Assembly (NCBI RefSeq): GCF_025854335.1
Contig: NZ_CP107716.1
Coordinates: forward strand, 1,481,001 to 1,545,000
DNA: 64,000 bases
DNA from: Pelagibacterium flavum
GTDB taxonomy: Bacteria > Pseudomonadota > Alphaproteobacteria > Rhizobiales > Devosiaceae
Reading direction: 5' to 3'
The position numbers and the translations under genes were made by a program. The stretch's first letter is position 1. Each line of letters starts with the position of its first letter. This document shows, one piece after another, positions 62,987 through 64,000 of this stretch. The notes under the pieces were generated by a model, which saw only the letters and a program-made list of their open reading frames with translations, was not told the DNA's origin and made no database searches.

Positions 62987-64000
62987 GTGTCTGCGCTCTA
63001 TGGCATCGATGAGATCGTCGCCGCGACCGGTGGGGAAGCCCGCGATATCGCTGTCGAAACCGTTTCCTCCATTTCGATAGATTCCCGCGAAATTGCTGCC
63101 GGAGCGCTGTTTGTTGCGATCAGGGGCGAGAATTTCGACGGACATGATTTTGTTGCCAGGGCCATCGAGGCGGGTGCGGTTGCGGCGCTGGTGAGCCGGG
63201 ACAAGGCCGAAGCCCTGTCGGGGCTACCGCTGATCGTTGTCGAAGATGCGCTGGAGGGGCTTTACGGGCTGGCGGCGTTTTCCCGATCCCGGACGCGGGC
63301 CCGCATCATCGCGGTAACGGGGAGTGTGGGGAAGACATCGACCAAGGAAGCGATGCGGGTGGCGCTGGAGGCCAGCGGGAAGACCCATGCCTCGATCAAG
63401 AGTTTCAACAATCACTGGGGCGTGCCGCTGATGCTGGCGCGGATGCCGGCCGACGCCGAATTCGGCGTATTCGAGATCGGGATGAGCGCGGCTGGAGAGA
63501 TCACACCGCTTTCCAGGCTCGTGCGTCCGCATGTGGCGGTGGTGACAACGGTGGCGCCGGCCCATCTTGAGTTTTTTGCCTCCGAGGCGGCGATTGCCGA
63601 TGCCAAGGCAGAGATTTTTTCCGGCGTGGAACCGGGGGGATTGGCGATCATCGGGCGCGATCATGCGCATGTGGAGCGGCTGGCCGGCGTAGCGGAGGCT
63701 GCGGGGCTGGAAACGCTGAGCTATGGCTTTGCCGACGCCGATGTGACGATTTCCGATTATCGGGTGACGCGGGACGGAGCGACCGGACATGTCGAGGGCG
63801 ACGGACTGTCACTCGATCTTTCGATTGCCACCGGTGGGCGGCACATGCTGGCCAATGGGGTGGCGGCATTGCTGGCGGCGCGGGCGGTTGGCGGCGATGT
63901 GCAAAAGGCGATGGCGGCTCTGGCTGGTCACGGAGCGCCGGAGGGGCGTGGCGCGGCGATTTTGCTTGGCGATCCGGGCCATCCCATCCGGTTGATCGAC
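62987..64000 (+). CDS. murF: UDP-MurNAc-tripeptide--D-Ala-D-Ala ligase (3' end outside window)
   Basis: From GTG 62987, eight bases after murE, 338 codons stay open to the window end. SSISIDSREIAAGALFVAIRGENFDGHDF, the ATP loop AVTGSVGKTSTKE, FNNHWGVPLMLARMP and EIGMSAAGEITPLSRLVRPHVAVVT match MurF. It completes the UDP-MurNAc-pentapeptide. About a quarter of the protein lies beyond the window. The cluster order rsmH-ftsL-ftsI-murE-murF is the standard one. Confidence 0.94.
   Translation, partial: MSALYGIDEIVAATGGEARDIAVETVSSISIDSREIAAGALFVAIRGENFDGHDFVARAIEAGAVAALVSRDKAEALSGLPLIVVEDALEGLYGLAAFSRSRTRARIIAVTGSVGKTSTKEAMRVALEASGKTHASIKSFNNHWGVPLMLARMPADAEFGVFEIGMSAAGEITPLSRLVRPHVAVVTTVAPAHLEFFASEAAIADAKAEIFSGVEPGGLAIIGRDHAHVERLAGVAEAAGLETLSYGFADADVTISDYRVTRDGATGHVEGDGLSLDLSIATGGRHMLANGVAALLAARAVGGDVQKAMAALAGHGAPEGRGAAILLGDPGHPIRLID

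Overview
The window reads as a chromosomal segment of an alphaproteobacterium of the order Hyphomicrobiales. The best guess is a Devosia/Pelagibacterium-like member of Devosiaceae, inferred from protein character and not from a database. Supporting signs are a NepR/EcfG/PhyR general stress response (GSR) locus, a glgP-glgB-glgC-glgA-pgm-glgX cluster, a class A RNase P RNA, RIME-like composite palindromes and meso-DAP type MurE. Coding density is high, base composition is even, and no phage, integrase, transposase, CRISPR or tRNA was seen.

Layout. 1-3.6 kb (minus): NitT/TauT-type ABC importer operon (ATPase cut by the window edge, binding protein, permease) preceded by a DrrA-like ATPase that has no ABC-2 permease. 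3.7-10.2 kb: an M50-like membrane protein without its zinc ligands, an MTA/SAH nucleosidase gene broken by an in-frame amber codon, an EEP nuclease-family protein, an ABC-F ATPase, an L,D-transpeptidase behind a translated leader ORF, and an HI0933-family flavoprotein. 10.4-16.3 kb: the stress-response island, with a PRC-barrel protein, holin-like and DUF883 proteins, ecfG, nepR, phyR, a DUF1328 protein and an HWE histidine kinase. Six GGAAC-N16/17-CGTT promoters lie here, one of which drives a previously unannotated sRNA candidate of about 80 nt that resembles GsrN. 16.4-27.8 kb: complete glycogen synthesis and breakdown cluster. 28-29.7 kb: alanine dehydrogenase and a divergent Lrp regulator. 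29.8-34.6 kb: a chemoreceptor and a second NitT/TauT-type ABC operon. 34.7-36.3 kb (minus): oxidoreductase, small HTH regulator and membrane protein. 36.5-42.4 kb: subtilase lipoprotein, acidic secreted protein, and a PepSY-like protein with a two-component system. 42.5-50.3 kb: GST, small membrane proteins, paired DUF606 proteins, GNAT, FdhF/YdeP oxidoreductase, EttA and an alpha/beta hydrolase. 50.3-52.9 kb: divergent oxyR and katA. 53-56.1 kb: DUF2336 protein, an ArsR-methyltransferase fusion with a perfect palindromic operator, and metF. 56.2-57.8 kb: an anchored hypothetical protein and a TerB-DnaJ protein. 57.9-58.3 kb: rnpB. 58.4-64 kb: rsmH, ftsL, ftsI, murE and murF, with murF running off the end.

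The most notable system is the stress island. EcfG-type promoters precede nepR-ecfG, phyR, three structural genes or operons and the sRNA candidate, so one regulator probably controls proteins and a riboregulator encoded within 6 kb. All functional statements rest on reading the sequence and on family knowledge; no search was run.
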